Of a DNA stretch of 5,588 nt, positions 1 through 5,588 are shown piece after piece. Position numbers and translations under genes: made by a program. The notes below the pieces were generated by a model. It worked only from the letters and a program-made list of their open reading frames with translations. It made no database searches and had not been told where the DNA came from. The DNA is from Clostridia bacterium (lineage in GTDB: Bacteria > Bacillota > Clostridia > Oscillospirales > CAG-382), in assembly GCA_017613815.1 (NCBI GenBank), contig JAGADB010000002.1:1-5588 (forward strand), given 5' to 3'. The number at the start of each line of letters is the position of its first letter. The first letter of the stretch is position 1.

Positions 1-321
1 ATAGTCGTCGAATGCCAGGACGAGAGAAGCCAGTTCAAGAATAGGGATAAGGCTATGAAGATGCTCAAAACCAAACTTCTCGATATGGAGAGGGAAAAGC
101 AGCAGAACGCGATAGCGTCAGAAAGAAAGAGCCAGGTCGGCACGGGCGACAGAAGCGAACGCATAAGGACCTATAACTACCCGCAGGGAAGAATGACCGA
201 CCATAGAATAAACCTCACGATGTATTCGCTCGAAACGATACTCGACGGCAGACTCGACGAGATAATAGACGCGCTCATAACGGCGGACAGAGCAGAAAAA
301 CTGCAGAATTCGCAAATCTGA
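1..321 (+). CDS. prfA: Peptide chain release factor 1 (RF1), C-terminal part; 5' end lies outside the window
   Basis: RF1 recognises UAA and UAG stop codons on the ribosome and triggers release of the finished protein. Only the last 106 codons are here. The reading frame is open from base 1 and ends at the TGA at 319-321. The visible part starts with IVVECQDERSQFKN, the segment that lies just after the GGQ loop in RF1; the GGQ loop itself would be upstream of the window. It continues with the strongly conserved GDRSERIRTYNYPQGRMTDH block and an INLTMYSLETILDG stretch, followed by the acidic helical tail. This pattern matches RF1 rather than RF2, but the PxT stop-codon-reading motif that would prove it is not in view. 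An internal ATG at 55 is not the start, because conserved RF1 sequence continues before it. The PrmC methyltransferase gene, often a partner of prfA, is not downstream and may lie upstream. The gene is followed after 33 bases by tsaC. Confidence 0.96.
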   Translation: MVVECQDERSQFKNRDKAMKMLKTKLLDMEREKQQNAIASERKSQVGTGDRSERIRTYNYPQGRMTDHRINLTMYSLETILDGRLDEIIDALITADRAEKLQNSQI

Positions 322-336
322 TTTTGAAAACCCGGA

Positions 337-354
337 AAGGAAAAATCATTTTTC
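337..354 (+). promoter_or_regulatory. Ribosome binding site of tsaC with a palindrome in its spacer
   Basis: An AAGGA core at 337-341 lies 13 bases before the ATG at 355, which is longer than the usual 5-9. The spacer overlaps a perfect 7-base inverted repeat with a 1-base centre, GAAAAAT-C-ATTTTTC at 340-354. In RNA it could form at most a weak 5-bp A/U-rich stem with a 5-base loop, which would bring the ribosome binding site nearer the start codon. Whether it forms is inference. Confidence 0.4.
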
Positions 355-1416
355 ATGATACTCGCAAAGACGGAGATATTAAAAGTTTCAAAAAACGCCG
401 ATACGGCGGAAGATATCGAAAAACTGAAATTTGCGTCCGACGTAATAAAAAGGGGCGGACTCTGCGTTTTCCCGACCGAAACGGTGTACGGACTCGGCGC
501 CGATTCTCTTAACGAAAAGGCGGTAAAATCCATATACGAGGCAAAGGGCAGACCGCAGAATAACCCCCTTATCATACACCTTTCGGATAAAAGGGATATA
601 GAAAAATACTGCGAAACGAAAGGCGTTTTCGGGCTCGATAAGCTGACAGACCTCATGCCCGCACCGCTTACCGTAATACTGCGCGCAAAGGATACAGTCC
701 CCAAAACCACGACCGGCGGACTTGATACCGTCGCATTCAGGATTCCCGCAAATAATATCGCAAGAAAACTTATCGAACTTTCCGGAACGCCGATTGCGGC
801 GCCTTCCGCCAATATTTCGGGAAAACCAAGCCCCACGGGCGTAAAAGACGTTATAGAGGATATGGATTCCAAGGTCGACGTCATAATAGACGGCGGCGAA
901 TGCGATATAGGCATAGAGTCAACCATAATCACACTTTGCGAAACCCCGCCGGTGCTTTTAAGGCCGGGAAAGGTGTCATTTGAAAAGCTGTGTGAACTGC
1001 TCGGGGAAGTGAATATGTCGCACGCCGTGCTCGATAGCTTGAAGCCGGGAGAAAAGATTTTGTCGCCCGGCATGGCGTATAAGCACTACGCGCCCGATAA
1101 ACCCGTCTTTCTGCTCAAAGGAAGCACCGAAAAGAAAATAAACTACGTCAATGAGAAAAATAAAACCGAAAAAACAGCGGTCATCTGCTACGAGAGCGAT
1201 AGGGAAAGTATAAACTGTAAAGATACGCTCTGCGCCGGAAGCGAAAACGATAACGAGGCGTACGCGGCAAAACTCTTTTCGCTCTTGAGAAAGACCGATA
1301 AACTTGACGTCGATAAGGTCTACGCCTTTCTGCCGAAAGATACGCACGGCATATCGCTTGCGATATATAACAGACTTATGAGGGCGGCGGCGTTCAACGT
1401 AATAAATCTGGAGTAA
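355..1416 (+). CDS. tsaC: Threonylcarbamoyl-AMP synthase, Sua5/YwlC type (YrdC domain plus Sua5 domain)
   Basis: This enzyme makes threonylcarbamoyl-AMP from threonine, bicarbonate and ATP, the first step of the t6A modification at position 37 of ANN-decoding tRNAs; TsaD and its partners, not in this window, then transfer the group. The protein has 353 residues, close to B. subtilis YwlC and yeast-type Sua5 and much longer than single-domain E. coli TsaC. The YrdC domain covers about residues 20-208, with PTETVYGLGAD (40-50), KGRP (64-67, Lys64 and Arg66 as the KxR pair), PSANISGKPSPTG (150-162, the SxN motif) and GIESTII (186-192) before LRPG (202-205). The linker SPGMAYKHYAP (237-247) is diagnostic of the Sua5 type and leads into the C-terminal Sua5 domain to about 350. 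The block usually reading WPGPLT is MPAPLT here (101-106), a deviation. The ATG at 355 is chosen because no in-frame start lies nearer the AAGGA at 337-341 and the motif spacing fits the family. It is probably in one transcript with prfA and coaE. Confidence 0.95.
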   Translation: MILAKTEILKVSKNADTAEDIEKLKFASDVIKRGGLCVFPTETVYGLGADSLNEKAVKSIYEAKGRPQNNPLIIHLSDKRDIEKYCETKGVFGLDKLTDLMPAPLTVILRAKDTVPKTTTGGLDTVAFRIPANNIARKLIELSGTPIAAPSANISGKPSPTGVKDVIEDMDSKVDVIIDGGECDIGIESTIITLCETPPVLLRPGKVSFEKLCELLGEVNMSHAVLDSLKPGEKILSPGMAYKHYAPDKPVFLLKGSTEKKINYVNEKNKTEKTAVICYESDRESINCKDTLCAGSENDNEAYAAKLFSLLRKTDKLDVDKVYAFLPKDTHGISLAIYNRLMRAAAFNVINLE

Positions 1417-1426
1417 AAAAGAAAAA

Positions 1427-2044
1427 ATGAAAATTATCGGCTTGACGGGCGCAAGCGGCGCCGGAAAAGGCACAGTTGCAAAAATAATGTCCGAAAAATT
1501 CGGCGCATTACATATAGATACCGACCTTACGGCAAGAAAAGTCGTAATGAAGGGAAAGCCCTGCCTTGAAGAGCTTAAAAACGCCTTCGGAAGCGGAATA
1601 ATCAAAAAAAGCGGAAGCCTTGACAGAAAAAAACTTGCAAGTATTGCGTTTTCCGATAAAGAAAACCGTAAAAAACTCAATAAAATCACACATTTTTATA
1701 TAAACGCGGAAGTAAAGAAAATAATCGAAAAAGCAAAGAAATCGGGAAAGACGGAGTATATCGTGATAGACGCGCCGCTGCTTTTTGAGAGCGGCGAAGA
1801 TAAACTCTGCGACGTAACGCTCGGAATTGTGTCGGATAAGGAAACGAGAAAGAAAAGAATCATAAAACGGGATAAAATAAAAGCTCTTTCGGCGGAAAAG
1901 AGAATAAACGCCGGAAAAAAAGACGGATATTACGGGAAAAAATGCGACTACGTGCTCGAAAACCGCGGAGAAACGCTTGAGGAATTCGAAAGTAAAGCGG
2001 AAAAGTTTCTTGAAAAAATGTTTTCGGAAATATCCGGAAAATAA
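1427..2044 (+). CDS. coaE: Dephospho-CoA kinase, divergent
   Basis: CoaE phosphorylates the 3'-hydroxyl of the ribose of dephospho-CoA with ATP, the last step of coenzyme A synthesis, in the cytoplasm. The protein has 205 residues, normal for the family. It begins IIGLTGASGAGKGTVAKIM, in which the P-loop is GASGAGKGT (8-16, Lys14 and Thr16); most CoaE proteins have GGIGSGKST. Then come DTDLTAR (31-37, usually DADxxAR), DAPLLFES (115-122), an Arg-rich lid region with Arg144 and Arg148, and CDYVLENRG (173-181), which matches the usual ADxVIxNxG. The Gln normally found after the RI of the lid helix is replaced by Gly163. These changes make it a divergent member, but motif order and length support the call. 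It starts 10 bases after the tsaC stop with no good ribosome binding site: a GGAG at 1410-1413 lies 13 bases upstream and the rest of the leader is nearly all A, so coupling to tsaC translation is likely. Lysine content is high. Confidence 0.92.
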   Translation: MKIIGLTGASGAGKGTVAKIMSEKFGALHIDTDLTARKVVMKGKPCLEELKNAFGSGIIKKSGSLDRKKLASIAFSDKENRKKLNKITHFYINAEVKKIIEKAKKSGKTEYIVIDAPLLFESGEDKLCDVTLGIVSDKETRKKRIIKRDKIKALSAEKRINAGKKDGYYGKKCDYVLENRGETLEEFESKAEKFLEKMFSEISGK

Positions 2045-2065
2045 GCGCTGTGAAAGGTCTTTGAT

Positions 2066-2692
2066 ATGAGAAAATCATTTGTAATAGTAACGATTCTGGT
2101 GCTCGCCGCAATACTTGCGACGCTGTGGACGTTTTTTTCGGACCTTATCCTCAAAAAAACGCATCCGCTGCCGTACGCAGACACCGTAAAGAAATACAGC
2201 GCGGCGTACGCGGTGCCGGAAGAGATAATTTACGCGGTGATAAACACCGAAAGCAAATTCAAAAGCGACGCTCTGTCGAATAAGGGCGCGATAGGGCTTA
2301 TGCAGATAATGCCCGAGACGTTCGAATGGCTGTGCTCGAAAAATTCCGAGGAAGACGCAAACGCAGAGCTTCTCTATAACCCGGAAGTGAATATAAAATA
2401 CGGCGCCTACTATCTGAGCCTGCTTTACTCCGAATACGGAGTGTGGGAAACGGTTTACGCCGCGTATAACGCGGGCAGGGGAACCGTAAACGCATGGCTT
2501 TCCGACGCAAAATACAATAATAACGGAAAACTCGTGAATATCCCGTATTCCGAAACGGCAAAATACGTTGAAAAGGTGTCCGAAAACGCGGCGATTTATA
2601 AGAAGCTCTATTTTTCGGGCGAAAACCGGGAGGAAGACGCGGACGCCGGCATAAGCAGCATGGCGTACGGCACCGTGGTGTCATCGGACTGA
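2066..2692 (+). CDS. Membrane-anchored lytic transglycosylase (SLT domain)
   Basis: Lytic transglycosylases cut the MurNAc-GlcNAc bond in peptidoglycan and form 1,6-anhydro-MurNAc ends; this one would act outside the membrane. The protein has 208 residues. Residues 4-24 are a hydrophobic segment after MRK, read as an uncleaved signal anchor. The SLT (lysozyme-like) domain fills about 35-185: IIYAVINTESKF (54-65) with catalytic Glu62, GAIGLMQIMPET (74-85), YNPEVNIKYGAYYL (104-117), YAAYNAG (131-137) and ETAKYVEKV (163-171), all in family order. The last 25 residues are an acidic and Ser/Gly-rich tail of no known fold. The compact layout resembles the short SLT proteins of Clostridia, unlike the large Slt70 of E. 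coli. An AAAGG at 2053-2057 stands 8 bases before the ATG and supports the start. It follows coaE by 21 bases, a neighbour pair I recall from other Clostridia. No LysM, SH3 or choline-binding repeats are present. Confidence 0.93.
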   Translation: MRKSFVIVTILVLAAILATLWTFFSDLILKKTHPLPYADTVKKYSAAYAVPEEIIYAVINTESKFKSDALSNKGAIGLMQIMPETFEWLCSKNSEEDANAELLYNPEVNIKYGAYYLSLLYSEYGVWETVYAAYNAGRGTVNAWLSDAKYNNNGKLVNIPYSETAKYVEKVSENAAIYKKLYFSGENREEDADAGISSMAYGTVVSSD

Positions 2693-2713
2693 AAATAAAA
2701 ATTATTGAAATAT

Positions 2714-2720
2714 AAAGGAG
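2714..2720 (+). promoter_or_regulatory. Strong ribosome binding site that fixes the aminopeptidase start
   Basis: AAAGGAG at 2714-2720 stands 8 bases before the ATG at 2729 and is the best ribosome binding site in the window. It decides against the in-frame TTG at 2705, which lies upstream of this site and would put the site inside the coding region. It may give the aminopeptidase higher translation than its neighbours (inference). Confidence 0.8.
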
Positions 2721-2728
2721 AAAACAAT

Positions 2729-4144
2729 ATGTCGAAAGAGAACAAAACCAAGGCGGAAGCGCTGAAAGAAAAACTGTTTGACGAAAATAAGAACGCATAC
2801 GAGGTATGCACCGACGCGGAGATAAAAAAGGCGTATAAATACTGCGAAAGCTATAAAAATTTTATGAACGAAGCGAAAACCGAGCGCGAAAGCGTCGAAA
2901 AATCGGTTGAAATGCTCAAAAACGCGGGCTTTGTCCCGTTTGAATACGGAAAAAAGTATAAAACGGGCGATAAGGTTTACCTGAATAATAGGGGAAAGGC
3001 GCTTTATATCACGGTTTTCGGCAAAAAGAGCTTGGAAGAGGGACTCAATATCGCGGCGGCTCATAACGACAGCCCGAGAATAGATTTGAAGCAGTGCCCG
3101 CTTTACGAAGACGGCGGAATGGCGCTCTTCAAGACGCATTATTACGGCGGAATAAAGAAATATCAGTGGGTAACCGTGCCGCTCGCGCTTCACGGAGTGA
3201 TAGTGAAAGAAAACGGAGAAGTGATAAACGTCCGCATAGGCGAAGACGAAAGCGACCCGGTGTTCTATATAACCGACCTGCTCCCGCACCTCGGAAAAGA
3301 CCAAGAAGCAAAGACGCTCGGAAAGGCGTTTACGGGAGAACAGCTCAACGTCCTCGTCGGAAGCAAACCTTACGGCGACGAAAAGATAAGCGAAAAGATA
3401 AAACTCAACGTGCTTGCGCTTCTCAACGAAAAATACGGAATAACCGAAGCCGACCTCGTTTCGAGCGAGCTGTGCCTGGTTCCCGCCGCAAAGGCAAGGG
3501 ACATAGGCTTTGACAGAAGCATCATAGGCGCTTACGGACACGACGACAGAGTCTGCGCTTATCCGATAGTAACGGCGGCTATCGAGGTTTCAAAGACCGT
3601 TCCCGAATATACCTGCGTTACTATACTCGCCGACAAAGAGGAAATCGGAAGCGAGGGAAATACGGGCATGCAGTCGTTCGCATTTGAAAATATGCTCGTC
3701 GAAATGGCGGAAAACGCAAAGGTTAATCCGAGAAAGATGTTCGAAAACTCAAAGTGCCTTTCGGCTGACGTAAATTCCTGCTACGACCCCACCTACCCGG
3801 AGGTTTACGAGGCGAGAAACTCGGCGTTTCTGAATAAGGGAGTCGCCGTAACGAAATTCACGGGCGCAAGAGGCAAGTCCTCCACAAACGACGCACACGC
3901 CGAATACGTCGCGCTCGTAAGAAAGATATTCAACGGTAAAAAAGTGCTGTGGCAGGCGTGCGAACTCGGTAAAGTCGATATAGGCGGCGGCGGAACGGTC
4001 GCAATGTATCTCGCAAAGCTCAATATCGACGTAATAGACGTCGGCGTGCCGGTGCTCTCGATGCACGCGCCGTACGAAGCGGTTTCAAAGACCGACGTTT
4101 ATATGGCTTATAAGGCGTTCTGCGCATTTTTCGGAAGAAAATAA
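2729..4144 (+). CDS. M18 family metallo-aminopeptidase (putative aminopeptidase 1)
   Basis: M18 enzymes are cytoplasmic, two-metal (usually zinc or cobalt) aminopeptidases that remove N-terminal residues from peptides and form large tetrahedral dodecamers. The protein has 471 residues from the ATG at 2729, in the normal range. Expected metal and catalytic residues are all visible: His112 in AAHNDSPR (110-117), Asp272 in YGHDDR (269-274), Glu304 (base) and Glu305 (ligand) in DKEEIGSEGNTG (302-313), Asp347 in LSADV (344-348) and His446 in LSMHAPYE (443-450). Other family blocks are THYYGGIKKYQW (136-147), YDPTYPEVYE (352-361) and DIGGGGTVAMYLA (417-429). The GHDDR form, where many M18 members have LDN, suggests the clostridial 'aminopeptidase 1' group rather than the eukaryotic aspartyl aminopeptidases; the exact substrate (Leu, Asp or Glu) cannot be told from sequence. 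The first 60 residues are Lys/Glu-rich with no signal peptide. It follows the transglycosylase by 36 AT-rich bases holding a strong ribosome binding site. Peptide recycling is the likely role. Confidence 0.95.
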   Translation: MSKENKTKAEALKEKLFDENKNAYEVCTDAEIKKAYKYCESYKNFMNEAKTERESVEKSVEMLKNAGFVPFEYGKKYKTGDKVYLNNRGKALYITVFGKKSLEEGLNIAAAHNDSPRIDLKQCPLYEDGGMALFKTHYYGGIKKYQWVTVPLALHGVIVKENGEVINVRIGEDESDPVFYITDLLPHLGKDQEAKTLGKAFTGEQLNVLVGSKPYGDEKISEKIKLNVLALLNEKYGITEADLVSSELCLVPAAKARDIGFDRSIIGAYGHDDRVCAYPIVTAAIEVSKTVPEYTCVTILADKEEIGSEGNTGMQSFAFENMLVEMAENAKVNPRKMFENSKCLSADVNSCYDPTYPEVYEARNSAFLNKGVAVTKFTGARGKSSTNDAHAEYVALVRKIFNGKKVLWQACELGKVDIGGGGTVAMYLAKLNIDVIDVGVPVLSMHAPYEAVSKTDVYMAYKAFCAFFGRK

Positions 4145-4169
4145 TACGGGAAGACGGGAAAACGAAAGT

Positions 4170-4946
4170 ATGAAAAAAATAATTCCGCTTTTTTCGGGCT
4201 CAAGCGGAAACTGTACGTATATAAGGTGCGATGACGAGGAAATCCTCGTCGACGCGGGCGTTTCAATGAAAATGATTGAATGCGCGCTGAACAGCATAAA
4301 TACCGGACTGTCGCGGATTAAAGCAATATTCGTAACGCACGAGCATACCGACCATATAAAGGGCGTCGAAGCAATATCAAAGGCGTACGGAATACCGGTA
4401 TACATTAACGGCGCGTCGGCGCAGTACGCCGTGCAGAACGGCATTTTCTGCGAAACGCAGAAAGTTATTACCGAAAAGAACGCGCTCGATTCCGTAAGCC
4501 TTGACGGAATACACGCCGATATATTCAAAACTCCGCACGACTCGTGCGGAAGCGTCGGATACAGATTTACTTTTTCCGACGGAAGCGCGCTCGGATACGC
4601 AACGGATATGGGATATATCACGAAAACGGTCGCCGAAGCGCTTTTCGGCTGCGAAACCGTTATTCTGGAGAGCAACCACGACCTGCAGATGCTGAAAAAC
4701 GGACCGTATCCGTATTATCTGAAGCATAGGATTATGTCGGATAGGGGACACCTCTCAAACGACGCGTCGGCAAACCTTCTGCCGTACCTATACGAAAAGG
4801 GCACTAAAAAGGTGATACTCGCGCACCTGTCGGAGCATAACAATACCCCGCGGCTCGCTTACGAAACAAATACCGAGGCGCTGAAAAAAGAGGGTATAGG
4901 CGAAAGCGAAATGAAGATCACCGTTGCGATGAAATCTGTAATATAA
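4170..4946 (+). CDS. walJ: WalJ/YycJ-type MBL-fold metallohydrolase
   Basis: This is a metallo-beta-lactamase-fold hydrolase of 258 residues. It begins IIPLFSGSSGNCTYIR, matching the SGSSGN block at the start of YycJ/WalJ proteins, then ILVDAG (25-30), the metal-binding THEHTDH (56-62: His57, His59, Asp61, His62), TPHDSCGSVGYRF (121-133), YATDMGY (143-149, the ligand Asp146), LESNHD (166-171) with the following MLKNGPYPYYLKHRI stretch, RGHLSN (192-197) and AHLSEHNN (218-225, His219 and His223). WalJ of B. subtilis lies in the walRK cell-wall regulon, and related enzymes have been linked to 5'-to-3' exonuclease activity and to coordination of wall growth with DNA replication; the true substrate is uncertain. 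Here it stands apart from any visible walR or walK. No signal peptide is seen, so it is cytoplasmic. A weak GGGAA at 4156-4160 lies 9 bases before the ATG. It is 25 bases after the aminopeptidase and 23 before the phosphatase. Confidence 0.92.
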   Translation: MKKIIPLFSGSSGNCTYIRCDDEEILVDAGVSMKMIECALNSINTGLSRIKAIFVTHEHTDHIKGVEAISKAYGIPVYINGASAQYAVQNGIFCETQKVITEKNALDSVSLDGIHADIFKTPHDSCGSVGYRFTFSDGSALGYATDMGYITKTVAEALFGCETVILESNHDLQMLKNGPYPYYLKHRIMSDRGHLSNDASANLLPYLYEKGTKKVILAHLSEHNNTPRLAYETNTEALKKEGIGESEMKITVAMKSVI

Positions 4947-4969
4947 GGGAAACTCAGGGAAAAACGTAA

Positions 4970-5588
4970 ATGACAAGACTTGTTGTTGTAAGACACGCCG
5001 AAAGCGAAGGCAATTTTTTAAGGGAATTTCACGGACAGTATAACTCGGACATCACCGAAAAAGGACATATTCAGGCGGAATGCACCGCAAAATTCTTAGA
5101 CGGCGTAAAAATAGATAAAATATATTCCAGCGACATAAAAAGGGCGTATTCCACCGCAAAACATATAGCGGACAGAAAGGGACTTGAAATAATCAAAGAC
5201 GAGGGCTTGAGAGAAATTTTTGCCGGCGAATGGGAGAAGAAAAGCTTTTATAAACTGCCGGAAGAGTACCCCGAACTTTTCGAAAAATGGAAAACCCATA
5301 AATCGCAGTGCACCCTTCCCGGAGGAGAATCGGTTTTTCACCTTGCGCACAGAATAACAGAGGAATTTGAAAAAATCGCGCGCGAAAACGACGGAAAAAC
5401 CGTGCTCGTCGTAACCCACGCAACGCCGATAGCGTCGCTTATCTGCCTGTGGAAAGGGGAAGACCTTTCCTATATGGACGATATCCCGTGGGCGCCCAAC
5501 GCGTCTGTCAGCATAGTCGATTATATAAAAGACGGGGAATATAAAATAGAGATGCTCGCATACTCCGAACATCTCGAAAAGGAAGGAC
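4970..5588 (+). CDS. Histidine phosphatase superfamily (phosphoglycerate mutase-like) protein, 3' end outside the window
   Basis: The frame opens at the ATG at 4970 and has no stop before the window ends, giving 206 codons. The start follows an AGGGA at 4956-4960 with a 9-base spacer. The protein begins TRLVVVRHAESEGN: RHAES (8-12) is the phosphatase signature with His9 as the phosphate acceptor. Other catalytic residues are in place: Arg8, Arg58 in SSDIKRAYSTA (53-63), Glu82 in LREIFAGEWE (80-89) and His150 in THATP (149-153). LPGGESVFHLAHRI (116-129) is another family block. The family includes cofactor-dependent phosphoglycerate mutases, CobC (alpha-ribazole phosphatase) and general phosphatases. 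About 206 residues, with the PGGES block and a compact helical insertion, fits the small phosphatase branch better than glycolytic GpmA of about 230-250 residues. The substrate is not readable, and no cobalamin gene is next to it. The fold is probably nearly complete, since the usual beta strand after the final helix (SVSIVDYIKDGEYKIEMLAY) is present. Confidence 0.9.
   Translation, partial: MTRLVVVRHAESEGNFLREFHGQYNSDITEKGHIQAECTAKFLDGVKIDKIYSSDIKRAYSTAKHIADRKGLEIIKDEGLREIFAGEWEKKSFYKLPEEYPELFEKWKTHKSQCTLPGGESVFHLAHRITEEFEKIARENDGKTVLVVTHATPIASLICLWKGEDLSYMDDIPWAPNASVSIVDYIKDGEYKIEMLAYSEHLEKEG

Noticed and set aside
324..512. Short frame starting with TTG just after prfA
   Set aside because: It overlaps the start of tsaC in another frame and its translation is a Lys/Arg-rich shadow with no family features.
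177..1073. Long open frame of 298 codons on the minus strand, opposite prfA and tsaC
   Set aside because: It runs opposite two clearly conserved genes, its translation is Ser/Phe/Ile-rich with no recognisable domain, and it arises because the + strand codon use rarely yields antisense stops.
2705..2728. TTG at 2705 as an upstream start for the aminopeptidase
   Set aside because: The AAAGGAG at 2714-2720 lies after this TTG and at proper distance from the ATG at 2729; nothing suitable precedes the TTG.
2693..2728. AT-rich gap before the aminopeptidase as a promoter (TTGAAA at 2705, TATAAA at 2711)
   Set aside because: The two hexamers touch each other instead of being about 17 bases apart, and neither has a partner at the right distance.
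3094..3513. Arg-rich frame of 139 codons inside the aminopeptidase gene
   Set aside because: It is a frame-shifted reading of a conserved gene; the Arg-rich make-up follows from the base composition of the true frame.
2702..3541. Open frame of 279 codons on the minus strand, opposite the aminopeptidase
   Set aside because: The opposite strand encodes a fully conserved M18 enzyme; the antisense translation is Phe/Arg/Val-rich with no motif, as expected for a shadow frame.

Overview
This window looks like a stretch of a bacterial chromosome from a Firmicutes-type organism, most likely an uncultured or anaerobic member of the Clostridia. Four points support this. A two-domain Sua5/YwlC-type threonylcarbamoyl-AMP synthase sits directly behind prfA. 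coaE is next to a short membrane-anchored lytic transglycosylase. The M18 aminopeptidase is of the bacterial 'aminopeptidase 1' type, and a WalJ/YycJ-type metallohydrolase is present. By eye the GC content is in the mid-40s percent, and ATA (Ile) and AGA (Arg) codons are used heavily throughout. The placement below phylum level is inference.

Layout: all seven genes lie on the + strand and cover almost the whole window. The order is the 3' end of prfA (1-321), tsaC/ywlC (355-1416), coaE (1427-2044), a lytic transglycosylase (2066-2692), an M18 metallo-aminopeptidase (2729-4144), walJ/yycJ (4170-4946) and the 5' part of a histidine phosphatase (4970 to the window end, still open). The gaps are 33, 10, 21, 36, 25 and 23 bases. 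None holds a recognisable promoter or intrinsic terminator, so the set is probably co-transcribed from a promoter upstream of the window. There is no gene-free stretch over 300 bases, and no tRNA, rRNA, CRISPR array, insertion sequence or long repeat was seen.

The genes are mostly housekeeping. RF1 terminates translation and TsaC starts t6A tRNA modification, so the first two serve translation. CoaE completes coenzyme A synthesis. The lytic transglycosylase acts on peptidoglycan, and WalJ-family proteins are linked to cell-wall or DNA metabolism in Firmicutes. The aminopeptidase probably recycles peptides. The phosphatase has all its catalytic residues but its substrate cannot be read from sequence. 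I see no evidence for a novel multi-gene system. The points worth a second look are small: an altered P-loop and a lost conserved Gln in CoaE, altered residues in a conserved TsaC motif, a palindrome between the ribosome binding site and start codon of tsaC, and the lack of a good ribosome binding site for coaE.
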